From Coemansia sp. RSA 1804 (Eukaryota > Kickxellomycota > Kickxellomycetes > Kickxellales > Kickxellaceae), in contig JANBTH010000143.1 of NCBI GenBank assembly GCA_027578815.1, positions 1 through 30,934 of the forward strand: a stretch of 30,934 nucleotides of DNA, written 5' to 3'. A model generated the notes under the pieces. It had not been told where the DNA came from and searched no databases. It saw only the letters and a list, made by a program, of their open reading frames with translations. Position 1 is the stretch's first letter. Each line of letters begins with the position of its first letter. The position numbers and the translations under genes are program-made. Below are positions 1 through 8,089 of the stretch, piece after piece.

Positions 1-221
1 GATGTGCCTTTGTCGCCGGTGCGCGTGTACACCTTGATCGTTGCTGGGTAGCTCTTGACCTCCTCGGGCGACTTTATCGTCACTGTGTTGCTCTGACCCT
101 TGTTCTTAACCAGCAAGACACCCGTAGTGCCGAAACAGCGTACATCAGCAGCGCAGAAACTGCGAACGACTTTGGGGCCCTGGTAGCGAAGCGCATTGCC
201 AAACAGACGAGAGACAAACAT
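1..221 (-). CDS. Cob(I)alamin adenosyltransferase, MMAB/PduO type, N-terminal part (3' end outside window)
   Basis: Reading the minus strand from the ATG at 219-221 gives 73 codons with no stop before the window edge. The N-terminus (MFVSRLFGNALRYQGPKVV) is basic and lacks acidic residues, as expected of a mitochondrial targeting peptide. The last visible residues, IKVYTRTGDKGT(S), match the conserved ATP-binding N-terminal motif (I-Y-T-R-T-G-D-x-G) of PduO/MMAB adenosyltransferases. This enzyme transfers the 5'-deoxyadenosyl group of ATP to cob(I)alamin, making adenosylcobalamin for mitochondrial methylmalonyl-CoA mutase. The gene lies 150 bp downstream of the importin-like gene on the same strand. 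The family call rests on one motif plus the leader, but the motif is very characteristic. Most of the protein, including the other active-site segments, lies outside the window. Confidence 0.8.
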   Translation of the reverse strand, partial: MFVSRLFGNALRYQGPKVVRSFCAADVRCFGTTGVLLVKNKGQSNTVTIKSPEEVKSYPATIKVYTRTGDKGT

Positions 222-324
222 GGAGAGGGGTTAAATGGTAGACAAGCAACTTTTTAAAATAAACAGCGACAATAGATTAAGAAAAGAGAAAGAGAAGAAA
301 GCAAACAGGTTCATGCGTGCGGTT

Positions 325-334
325 TTTATTTATA
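325..334 (-). promoter_or_regulatory. Overlapping poly(A) signal and TATA-like box
   Basis: On the minus strand this stretch reads TATAAATAAA. The AATAAA at 325-330 lies about 40 nt past the stop of the importin-like gene, where a polyadenylation signal is expected. The overlapping TATAAATA at 327-334 lies about 106 nt upstream of the adenosyltransferase ATG, a normal distance for a fungal TATA element. One ten-base stretch may therefore serve both genes. This is position-based inference. Confidence 0.4.
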
Positions 335-371
335 TTCCCACGATCACAGATGGGTTACTTTCGCGTGAATG

Positions 372-1844
372 CTATTCAGCATCAGCATCGTCGCCATAGT
401 ATGAGTCGATCAGCGCAGACGCCGCCGACCGCGTTTCGTCAGAGTCAGTCACCGCGACCAAGTTCTCCAGCGCATCGATGCCGCCTTCAACGCCACGCAG
501 GAGATCGGGGCCCTGACGTCCCGGGAGCTGCGCGAAAAGCACGGCAATGAACTGCACGCCCAGACGCACCAGCTGCTCGTCCTGGCTGCGCACAAAGTCG
601 ACAAACTCAGAGACAAGCCGTTCATTCGGCAGATCGCCAACACGCTCGCCAACCAGCGCAATGTTGAGCAGACTGAAGGCGGCCTCCTTCTTGATGTCAA
701 AGGTCTGCGTCTCAACAATGCGCACCAGCGACTCAACCATGTGCGCATGGCCCATTACCGCATCAACATCGTCCTTGCTTCCGGCCGTCACGTTAGAAAG
801 AACCCACAGCGCCTCCTTCTCAACCGCCCGCGATCCAGTCGATGCCCCGATGCACCGTGCAACAAGATCCAGAAACCCGGGTTTACCGACTAACTGGTGT
901 GTTTGTGTATCCGTGCCAGCCGCTATGTTTCCAAGTGTGCGGATCACCGGAATCAGCAGCGCAACGTCCGCAGCCGCCGCAGTGCGCTTCAGAAACGCAT
1001 CGGCCGCACCGGCCTCCAGGAACTGGTCTATCTTGTCCGTAGACCCCGCAGCCGTCAGATACGCACTAACCCATGCCAGCTCAGCCAAACACTCCGTGCT
1101 GTCATCCGCAAGCGCCTCAGCCTGGCGTGCTACCAGTTGTGGCAGCTTCATCTTGTCAAACAGCGAGTCAAAGTACGCGCTGGGCGTCCGTGTCATGTTG
1201 GACACTGCAAACCACGCCGTTTGTTGCACTTCGAGATCGGTCTCGCAATCGGCAAGATGCACAAGCGCATCGAGCGCACCGTTCGCTTGCAACTGGTTCC
1301 GCGCACCCTCGCCCTCGGCCGCCATATTTCCCAACGCCCACGCCGCCTGGTTGCGGATCTCCACATTGCTGCTTGTTAGCAAGGGAACCACATAGGGCGC
1401 TGCATCCAACGCACGCCCAGCAACCTGACTGCTCTCGTTGGCAGCCACATTTGTAACGCACCAGAGACTCTGCGCTGTCTCGTCACTATCGGTCCCCGAG
1501 ATCACCGCAGTAAGCAGCCCCATGCATTGGCCACTAACGATGAACCGTCGAAGCTCCTCTGACGGCTGCTCCAGCTTCGAACTAAGCGTCCCGAGCGCTT
1601 CCATCCGTTGCTCGTGGTCTGCGCTCCCTAGTCCCTCTGCAAGCTTCTCGGTGTCCGTTTGCGTAAACTCGTACTCTGTTTCTGTCTCTGACTCCTGCGG
1701 CGTTGTGCGATACCGCACCCGCTTGCCCATAAACGCCTGTTCCCGATGCAGCCGTCGCAGCTGCGCGTCCTGGAGCAGTCGGCGTTGTCTCACCTCTCTT
1801 GCCGACGGCACATGCTTGTAAAGCTCTTTGAAACGTGGTGGCAT
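372..1844 (-). CDS. Importin-alpha-like ARM-repeat protein
   Basis: A 490-residue protein from the ATG at 1842-1844. The frame stays open upstream to about 2069, but that part is AT-rich, hydrophobic and lacks an ATG at its start, so I chose the ATG that begins the basic helix. Residues 15-46 (AREVRQRRLLQDAQLRRLHR...GKRVRYR) resemble an importin-beta-binding helix. ARM repeats follow, with the W-x-x-x-N type ladder that lines the NLS groove of importin-alpha: SLWCVTNVAA at 126-135, QAAWALGNMA at 166-175, TAWFAVSNM at 209-217, and later ALWVLSNVTAG and AAFSLLNIAL. The C-terminus is acidic (YYGDDADAE). The likely role is binding nuclear-localisation signals for import with importin-beta. The short, weakly basic IBB and the 490-residue length also fit a TMCO6-like divergent relative rather than the main Kap60 importin-alpha. 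No intron is seen. Confidence 0.8.
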   Translation of the reverse strand: MPPRFKELYKHVPSAREVRQRRLLQDAQLRRLHREQAFMGKRVRYRTTPQESETETEYEFTQTDTEKLAEGLGSADHEQRMEALGTLSSKLEQPSEELRRFIVSGQCMGLLTAVISGTDSDETAQSLWCVTNVAANESSQVAGRALDAAPYVVPLLTSSNVEIRNQAAWALGNMAAEGEGARNQLQANGALDALVHLADCETDLEVQQTAWFAVSNMTRTPSAYFDSLFDKMKLPQLVARQAEALADDSTECLAELAWVSAYLTAAGSTDKIDQFLEAGAADAFLKRTAAAADVALLIPVIRTLGNIAAGTDTQTHQLVGKPGFLDLVARCIGASTGSRAVEKEALWVLSNVTAGSKDDVDAVMGHAHMVESLVRIVETQTFDIKKEAAFSLLNIALVGERVGDLPNERLVSEFVDFVRSQDEQLVRLGVQFIAVLFAQLPGRQGPDLLRGVEGGIDALENLVAVTDSDETRSAASALIDSYYGDDADAE

Positions 1845-2921
1845 CCCTCTCACAGTAATGCTGCTTTGTTTACTTTTTGCTAATACAATGGTTATGTTGT
1901 TTCCTTTCGTATATAATATAAATACAAAAATAAAACTTAGTAGACTGGGGATAATTGAAAGCGAAAAGAAAGAAGTTTGTAACTCTCGCTTCATTTTTCG
2001 TGGGGTGGTTAGCGAAATGCGAAGAAAACAATCGCATGTTTCCCTCTTTTCTCCCCCTAGTCCTTGCATCCAGCTTCTTTATTCAAAGACAGAAGGATAT
2101 GCATTAATTCAATCATCAGGATAAACCAGATCAAATTAAACAGACAGAATAAGAGACCTGGCTCTCAAAGAATCCAAAAGTGGATTAAAAGGGAGGCAGT
2201 GTTCCCTGTGTTAATAGAAATTATACACCGGGTTTCACTATACAACCAACACGTGTGTTATAATTGGCCAAACCCCTTATTTTATAGCCCGATACCATAA
2301 AAATTGTAAAACGGAGTCTGTACCTGCAATCGCAAGCAACGTAAAACGCCTTAGAATACCCAAGATGCAAAAGATCCCACAATACTCGTCTCTCCTACAA
2401 TAGGCATTAACTCTTAAGTCTTTATATATTGAGAATTAAATAGTGCTAATCCAATTTAATTGATAATTTGCAAAGAAAAATACAAGACAAGTGTATATTT
2501 TCTGTCTCATATGTTTTATTTTTAATATAAATTATTGGCTTGCCAATTTGTTTTAAAAATATACATGCATGACCAGTTTACTTGTATCACACCTCAAATT
2601 AATAATTAACTACTATAAATATGCAGACAAACAGCCGATTACTTATTCTTCTACTTGAATCTTTTTTAGGGCAATTTGTGAAATTCATATTATCTATATA
2701 TTAAAAAATTTTATATCCGCACTTTCACATCTTCAAAATGATTTGCATTATAAATTAAATATGGTGTTGTAGGAATCCCAAGCAAGGGTATATAAACCTT
2801 CTATTATGCCTGCCAAAACTGACTGCTTTTAGTTTATAAGCATAATTTGGTTGCGTTGTTTACTACTACTACTACCCATTTACAATACTATTCGCTAACC
2901 AAGACGGTTAAACAAAGAACT
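1845..2921. other. AT-rich intergenic region
   Basis: About 1.1 kb of AT-rich sequence between the importin-like start and the probable small pseudogene. The first ~200 bp should hold the promoter of the minus-strand importin-like gene. Near the right end is TATATAAA at 2789-2796, followed by an (ACT)4 run near 2863. I find no tRNA B-box, no convincing ORF and no transposon ends. Confidence 0.6.
2789..2796 (+). promoter_or_regulatory. TATA box upstream of the 2922 ATG
   Basis: TATATAAA lies 126-133 nt before the ATG at 2922. Between them is a short leader ending in GTTAAACAAAGAAC just before the ATG. The spacing is normal for a fungal promoter and suggests that the broken ORF downstream was once expressed, or still is. 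Confidence 0.4.
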
Positions 2922-3129
2922 ATGAGCTTTTCAGATGCAGATTTGTCTAAAATAGAGGTTTTTCAAGAAATATAAGAATGATTCGGTATATGCTGCCGCT
3001 AATGATGATAAGATAACTTTCCGAATTAGAACGATGGCTGGTGCTTACTGTGAAATATATTTTGATAAATTACTTCAAAGTAAAGCAGACGAGTTATGTA
3101 GAACACACAACAAGGGTCTACTCTCATAA
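2922..3129 (+). pseudogene. Probable frameshifted small gene, family unknown
   Basis: The ATG at 2922 opens MSFSDADLSKIEVFQEI and stops at 2973-2975. In the +1 frame from 2971 the text continues without a stop for 52 codons to TAA at 3127-3129 (YKNDSVYAAANDDKITFRIR, then a segment ending CRTHNKGLLS). Both halves have protein-like composition and the surroundings do not. A single extra A in the GAAAT at 2967-2971 would account for the break. A promoter-like TATATAAA precedes it. I do not recognise the family. The unbroken product would be about 68 residues. Alternatives are a recently broken gene, a sequencing error in a short A run, or the first fragment of a longer decayed gene, since 3130-3800 also contains short coding-like pieces. 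Confidence 0.4.
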
Positions 3130-4250
3130 AAGCATCAAATGTGTTTCATTTTAATATATTCTGCTTATCCACTGTCTTGCACGACTGTAGATGCAGCTAC
3201 ATTAACATAGTTGATTTTTAATATCTTTTTAACAAAGAAGGATAAATAAGAATTTGTAGACAAAGAAATTGTTTAACAAATGTCACCAGACGAAACCTGA
3301 TTATAAATGGCAAACGTCTTTTCTTATAAAAAACACTTGAATATTTGTTAAAATATGCTGCTGGAAAGTGGTGTTGTTGTTATAAAAATAAGTGACTGAT
3401 TTTAGCCTTTAATAATAAAAATATTAGCAGCTGCATGACACTGGAGAATAGGTAGCTTTATCTGCCATAGGTTTTGGATTAATCTAACAAAAGGTTATTG
3501 ATGATGTTCTTTACGGTCATTACAGTATCAGGCACAGTGTACCAAAGATTATATTGACATGTGCAGCACTAGAAATACCAAGCCGCAGCCTAAAACCAAA
3601 GTATTTTGGTATTGGATAATTCATGGAATCTTTGTAAAGAAAAAGCAATGCCAGCCCGGTGTGATGGACAGCATACCATCCATCAACTACCAGTGACAAA
3701 AAAGTATATACCATTTTATCCTATTAGAAAAGCAGAGGGGAAATAGAAAAAATGGATCAAATAACATTGCGAGAATTCTGCATTGTTACACATAGAATCC
3801 AATATTTGCAAAAGAATAATAAAGAAGCAAAAAAAAGAGCCTAGAGTTCATTGTGCGCCATCATCCCCTCTCTCCTGAACATGGATTGGATAGGATACAC
3901 AACGGGGAGAGGTGCAACCATGATGGTTTTTCATAAATGCTAGGTAATGAATGAAAAGGGATTCTTTTGCTTGAATGCTATGTTTTCTGTGCTACGTCCA
4001 TCCATCCAGCGAGAGCAGGAAAACTACCAAATGCAATAATAATACAAAAAGCAAAGGTTCTGAGCGTAGGTGAACAACGACGAGTGCTATTTCAATGGGT
4101 TAGCAGCTCTCTACTTTTGCTTCATATCCTTAAATATTCAATTTATCTTTATATTCTTATCTAGCAGAAGAATAACGAGTTTTTTCTATTCAAAAAACAT
4201 TACACATATATTATACTCACACAGGAGGGGCTTACTCTTTATCATTCAAG
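3130..4250. other. Intergenic region upstream of the chitinase gene
   Basis: AT-rich, with only short ORFs. Coding-like fragments appear on both strands around 3500-3720, but none carries a motif I can name. The last ~150 bp, with TATATTATA near 4206 and a short leader, are the likely chitinase promoter and 5' UTR. Confidence 0.5.
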
Positions 4251-5618
4251 ATGGTTCTTTTATCTAATTCCGTCTCTCTTTTGGTTATTGCACTAGCCGC
4301 TAGCTTCCAGCTTGGTAACGCAGTGCCCCAAGCCCAGCAAGGTATAATTAGCATAGTTCCCAAACAGCAGGAGCAAAGCCAGGATGAAGGCGGAGGAGAT
4401 GCTGCCACTGCTGCCGCTGGTGGTGGTGGTGGTGGTGAAGGTGGTGCTTTTCCAAAGGAAGGCGATTCTTGCAACGAGCAGACCGATCGCACTACGTGTG
4501 CTGATGAGAACTCGCTTCTTTTCTGCCGTCAGGGCGAGTGGGTGACGTTTTCCAACTGCACTCTTGGCACTGTTTGCAAGGACGGGTTCTGCGTTTATCC
4601 AGACGGCACCACAGCCAGCAACCAAGAAGAGCCATCTCCTCCTGCAGCTGACGCTTCTGCTTCTGCTTCTGCTTCTGACTCTGCTGCCGATCAACAGGAC
4701 AGTGTTTCCACTAACGATAGCGCTGAATCTGGTGATTCCATGCAACAACCGTCTTCCAGTGTAGCCGATCAGACAGACGCCGCGGCGGTTGGCTCCTCCT
4801 CTCAGCCAGCCGATGTCGCCGCCACTGATTCTGCTGCTTCTGCTGCCAGCTCTGCACCCGCAGACCAGCCGCAGGAAAGTGCCGGCGGTGCCAGCAGTGA
4901 TGCTTCTGCTGGGTCTTCGGCTGCCGAAGAAAGTAGCAGCAGCAGCAGCGCTGAAGGTGGCGACAGCAGCGGTGGCGGCAGCACCAGCGGCGACACCTAC
5001 GGAATCACCTGCGAAAAGTTCAACAAGGCTGTGAGCGAGGCATCCTCGGCCATAGGCCAGAACTACCCAACCCCAAGCTCCGCCCAATGCAACGCGTTCC
5101 TCAAGGGAATGAAGCCAGAGGGCGACATTTCGTCAGCCGAGGAAGCGGCCATGTTCCTAGCCAACATCCTCTGGGAATCCGACGGCCTTCGCGCCAAGGA
5201 AGAGTACAGCTGTGTGGATAATCCCGATCAATGTGCGCAGACCTACAAGACTGCCGAGGATACTGCTGGCAAAACATACTGGGGCCGCGGATACATCCAG
5301 CTTACCTGGCAGTACAATTACAAGGCTGCATCCGAGGGCCTCTATGGCGACGATCGTCTGGTGAGCGACCCCGAAATGGTTTCCACCGATGAAGACACCG
5401 CTTGGGGAGTCAGTTTCTGGTACTGGAAGGCGAATGTGCACTCTGATGCAAAGGTCCAGGCTGGTCAGTTTGGCGCCTCAATCAACGATATCAATGGCGC
5501 GCTGGAGTGCAAGGGCGCCGCCCAGGACAAGGCAAAGAAGCGCTACGAGATGTACAAGCCCATTCTTGCCATCTTTGCGCCTGATGTTCAGCCCATTGAG
5601 TCGGGCTGCTACAACTAG
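4251..5618 (+). CDS. Secreted GH19 chitinase with CBM19-like chitin-binding module
   Basis: A 455-residue protein. Residues 1-24 form a signal peptide (hydrophobic core, then LGNA-VP). Residues 71-114 are a six-cysteine module (C74, C83, C92, C103, C109, C114; CRQGEWV...TLGTVC) resembling chitin-binding CBM19. Residues 120-248 are a Ser/Ala/Asp-rich linker, probably O-glycosylated. From Y250 onward is a glycoside hydrolase family 19 domain: ANILWESDGL with E309 fitting the catalytic general acid, EEYSC at 317-321 as candidate partner acid, YWGRGYIQLTWQYNY at 343-357 (the family's GRGxxQLTW signature) and INDINGALEC at 411-420. GH19 enzymes cleave beta-1,4-GlcNAc bonds of chitin with inversion. 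The likely role is remodelling of the fungus's own wall or digesting foreign chitin. The domain is shorter than plant GH19 enzymes. Start and stop are unambiguous and there is no intron. Confidence 0.93.
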   Translation: MVLLSNSVSLLVIALAASFQLGNAVPQAQQGIISIVPKQQEQSQDEGGGDAATAAAGGGGGGEGGAFPKEGDSCNEQTDRTTCADENSLLFCRQGEWVTFSNCTLGTVCKDGFCVYPDGTTASNQEEPSPPAADASASASASDSAADQQDSVSTNDSAESGDSMQQPSSSVADQTDAAAVGSSSQPADVAATDSAASAASSAPADQPQESAGGASSDASAGSSAAEESSSSSSAEGGDSSGGGSTSGDTYGITCEKFNKAVSEASSAIGQNYPTPSSAQCNAFLKGMKPEGDISSAEEAAMFLANILWESDGLRAKEEYSCVDNPDQCAQTYKTAEDTAGKTYWGRGYIQLTWQYNYKAASEGLYGDDRLVSDPEMVSTDEDTAWGVSFWYWKANVHSDAKVQAGQFGASINDINGALECKGAAQDKAKKRYEMYKPILAIFAPDVQPIESGCYN

Positions 5619-5624
5619 AATAAA
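5619..5624 (+). terminator. Poly(A) signal of the chitinase gene
   Basis: AATAAA starts immediately after the TAG stop at 5616-5618. A second A-rich stretch follows at about 5634-5655. Such close placement suggests a very short 3' UTR. Confidence 0.4.
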
Positions 5625-5944
5625 AGTTCAAGAGTAAAAATTAGAGAAAAAATATGTTTTTATCCCCCAGCTTCTTTCGTTCTTTTGTCTTGTCAAATAT
5701 ATAAAAGTGTTTAGTAAAGCTGCTTTCATTGGAACCGCTACCAGTTTACTATGGTCACTGGAATTAAATCCCATACATGCATACATCGACCGACAATATT
5801 ACTGTTGTGCCTATCAGATGGCTAGTGTTAAACCCGATGTGACCGCTTTTAGGCAGATATGTTTGTATTCCACAGTTCTTCATTTCTTTCATTTCATTTA
5901 TATTGTATTTATTATTCACTTGCCTACATATTGTTGACTGTGGG
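5625..5944. other. Intergenic region between chitinase and GATA-factor genes
   Basis: 320 bp of AT-rich sequence holding the chitinase 3' end and the promoter/leader of the GATA gene. ATATATAAAAG at about 5696-5707 is a TATA-like element some 240 nt before the chosen ATG. No other gene is seen. Confidence 0.5.
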
Positions 5945-7252
5945 ATGCTAGAGACAGAGACAGCCAACGAGTCGGCGTATGCCGGCACAATGAACCTGAC
6001 ACATTCGCTGCTGCGGTCCCGGGTTACTTGGCTGACGAGAGCATTTGTTCAGTCGGATGTTTTGAATGGCATTGACATCAGTTGCCAGAAAAGACTGGGA
6101 ACGGCAGAGATGCAGATCGGCCCACACATCTTTGCCAACACCAGCTTCTTTCTGATTCAGTCTTTAGACAAGACAGATACCACCAACAAAACAGACACCA
6201 ATGGAGATAACGATGCCCAGCAACAACAACAGCAGCTACACTTACCTCTAAAAAGAAACGATGCTCTGGTATTTGAGTTTGCCGATAACAAGGGCGTGTA
6301 CTTTAAGCTGCCGCTGGACTTTGATATTGTGAACATCAATCCCACCAAAGCAAGTATCCATGCTTGCTTCTACGCAAACCCTGCCCAGTTACAGAAATCA
6401 ACAGAAAGGGTGCAGAGAGCGCCTGGATCGCCACAAGTTAATATCGACCCAGATCGTGGCACCCCTGCAACAGCAGCACAAATATTGACTCGGGTCAACG
6501 TTGCTTTAGATCAGATATCGGATACAGAACTAGCTGATGAGCTGTTATGCTTTTTCAACGATCCGTCGAACACCGTGTGGAGAGACTATAGACGCACGCT
6601 GTGCAAACTACAGCCTGTTGTAAAGTACGCACAATCGTTCTTCCCACCCAAGCATCGACAACCGGTTGTTCATCATCCCATTTTGACCAGCCCAAATGAG
6701 CCACCACAACCTCCGCCAGTAAGTAGCATTAGTGGCAGTGCCATCTCGCTACAGCCAAACGAAGAGGAACCAGCAACATTGGAGCCGCATCGAAGCCAAC
6801 GACCCAGCGGTGGTGGCAAGGCTGGATACACGGCTGCCGCTGCCGCCTCACGACTAGAGTACTACACATTCACCAAGGAGAGCAGCGACGAGTCTAGCTC
6901 GGACGAGCAGGAGGATAATACCATTGCCAAAACAAAGTCCATGCCTCCCGATTTGATATCTGGACACAGCATCACACCGGTATTGTCATTATCGGTAAGG
7001 CCGACTCCATCGCTGCCCCAGAAAATGACAGCAATTAAGAAACGGGGCAGAAAGGCAGGCACGGATAAAAAGGACCGTCGTTTGTCAGCAAAGATGACAA
7101 GTAAAAAGGGAGGAGGAGGAGGAGGAGCAGGGCGTGTGTGCAATTATTGCGGATGCGTTGAGACGCCTATATGGAGACGGGGTCCTGCTGGTGCCGGCAC
7201 GCTATGTAACGCCTGTGGTGTGAAATGGAAGCTTGGCAAGATCCTTCAATAA
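5945..7252 (+). CDS. GATA-type zinc-finger transcription factor
   Basis: A 435-residue protein from the ATG at 5945 (MLETETANES). The frame is open a little further upstream but without an ATG; the ATG at 5990 (MNLTHSLL) is a possible alternative. The finger is at the extreme C-terminus: CNYC (C399, C402), an 18-residue loop containing ETPIWRRGPAGAGTL, then CNAC (C421, C424), followed by GVKWKLGKILQ and the stop. This CX2C-X18-CX2C spacing binds zinc and GATA-like DNA sites. The N-terminal ~150 residues look folded (NDALVFEFADNKGVYFKLP, DFDIVNINPTKASIHACFY) but I do not recognise them. The middle is low complexity, with Gln, Pro, an acidic-serine patch (ESSDESSSDEQED) and a basic nuclear-localisation-like stretch (KKRGRKAGTDKKDRR) before the finger. 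The likely role is a nuclear regulator; target genes are unknown. It is tail-to-tail with the SNARE gene, 96 bp apart. Confidence 0.88.
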   Translation: MLETETANESAYAGTMNLTHSLLRSRVTWLTRAFVQSDVLNGIDISCQKRLGTAEMQIGPHIFANTSFFLIQSLDKTDTTNKTDTNGDNDAQQQQQQLHLPLKRNDALVFEFADNKGVYFKLPLDFDIVNINPTKASIHACFYANPAQLQKSTERVQRAPGSPQVNIDPDRGTPATAAQILTRVNVALDQISDTELADELLCFFNDPSNTVWRDYRRTLCKLQPVVKYAQSFFPPKHRQPVVHHPILTSPNEPPQPPPVSSISGSAISLQPNEEEPATLEPHRSQRPSGGGKAGYTAAAAASRLEYYTFTKESSDESSSDEQEDNTIAKTKSMPPDLISGHSITPVLSLSVRPTPSLPQKMTAIKKRGRKAGTDKKDRRLSAKMTSKKGGGGGGAGRVCNYCGCVETPIWRRGPAGAGTLCNACGVKWKLGKILQ

Positions 7253-7348
7253 GCTCCACCCTTCCTAGCTTCCTCCTATGTTTTGCCAACCAACAATTAA
7301 GAGAAAAGAATAAGGAAGAAAAATTTACATCCTTTCCGCATCATCAAT

Positions 7349-8089
7349 TCACGTAACGATGAAAAAGAGAATAGATATGCAAACAGATATAACAATTGCA
7401 AGGATAACCTTTTCCTTGCGTTTTCGCGAGCGGATCCTGCCCAGGAGCAGATTGATTCCTGGAATACGCTCGGTCACATCGACCATTCTCGAGGTCGCGC
7501 CAGAGAGAAACACCCGCTGCTCCGACAGGTCCTGGCGAACACTGAACGCCTGATCCAGAACCATATCGATATCAGTGTGAGCCTGATCAATCCGCCCACG
7601 CTCAGCAACAAGCCTGTCTCTGTCGCCCACATCGATGGCAGCAGCACGACCACCGCTCGTATCGGCATCGCCCATCAGGTCTGAGCGGGCAAGCGCATTC
7701 TGCACATTCGACTGGTACCTCTGGAACTCGCGCAAATAGTCATTGTACAGCCCCCGATGGCGCTCAAGCACACGCGACGATCCGCGCTGGTGCTGCACTG
7801 TTTCCTCCATCTCCTTTATGACCGCATCCAGGTCTCCCAACACGCTTTTTATGTCGCTCTCAAGCTGCGTGCACCCTTGTCGGCCCTCCTGTGTCCGCAA
7901 TGGTCCCGACGCCATGTTCGGCTGAGGCGTGGCCGAAGCGCTCTTTGGGCTTGTTGGCTGCACAAACTGCATGTACTGGGCTATTAGCGTGTCAAAGCGC
8001 AATTCCAATTCGCGTACATCCCGCAAGAGCTGATCCCATGGTCGTACTCCGGCTCCAGGAAGCTCAATCCTCACACTCTCAGAGTCCAT
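7349..8089 (-). CDS. GOS1: Golgi Qb-SNARE, Gos1/GOSR1 family
   Basis: A 246-residue tail-anchored protein. The N-terminal helices (PWDQLLRDVRELELRFDTLI) match the start of GOSR1/Gos1. Residues 75-130 form further helices of the regulatory domain. Residues ~163-223 are the SNARE motif, with LSEQRVFL placing Q191 at the zero layer of a Qb-SNARE, then IPGINLLLGRIRSRKRKEK and a hydrophobic anchor at 228-246 (VILAIVISVCISILFFIVT). In yeast and animals this SNARE pairs with Sed5, Ykt6 and Sft1 or their counterparts in ER-Golgi and intra-Golgi fusion. Length and layout fit the family (about 220-250 residues). A low-complexity loop sits at 42-72. No intron is seen and the ATG at 8087-8089 is clear. 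Confidence 0.92.
   Translation of the reverse strand: MDSESVRIELPGAGVRPWDQLLRDVRELELRFDTLIAQYMQFVQPTSPKSASATPQPNMASGPLRTQEGRQGCTQLESDIKSVLGDLDAVIKEMEETVQHQRGSSRVLERHRGLYNDYLREFQRYQSNVQNALARSDLMGDADTSGGRAAAIDVGDRDRLVAERGRIDQAHTDIDMVLDQAFSVRQDLSEQRVFLSGATSRMVDVTERIPGINLLLGRIRSRKRKEKVILAIVISVCISILFFIVT

Noticed and set aside
547..1395. 282-codon plus-strand ORF opposite the importin-like gene
   Set aside because: It is the antisense shadow of the ARM repeats: Ser/Ala-rich with no motif, while the minus strand carries clear ARM motifs.
1845..2069. N-terminal extension of the importin-like ORF
   Set aside because: The open frame continues upstream, but into AT-rich sequence with a hydrophobic, biased composition. 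The ATG at 1844 begins the basic helix expected at the N-terminus of this family.
3520..3714. 64-codon hydrophobic minus-strand ORF
   Set aside because: Its membrane-like look is weak, the plus strand is equally suggestive, and no homology can be claimed. Kept only as part of the spacer description.
4293..5087. 264-codon minus-strand ORF within the chitinase gene
   Set aside because: Antisense shadow of the repetitive linker. The sense strand has signal peptide, Cys module and GH19 motifs.
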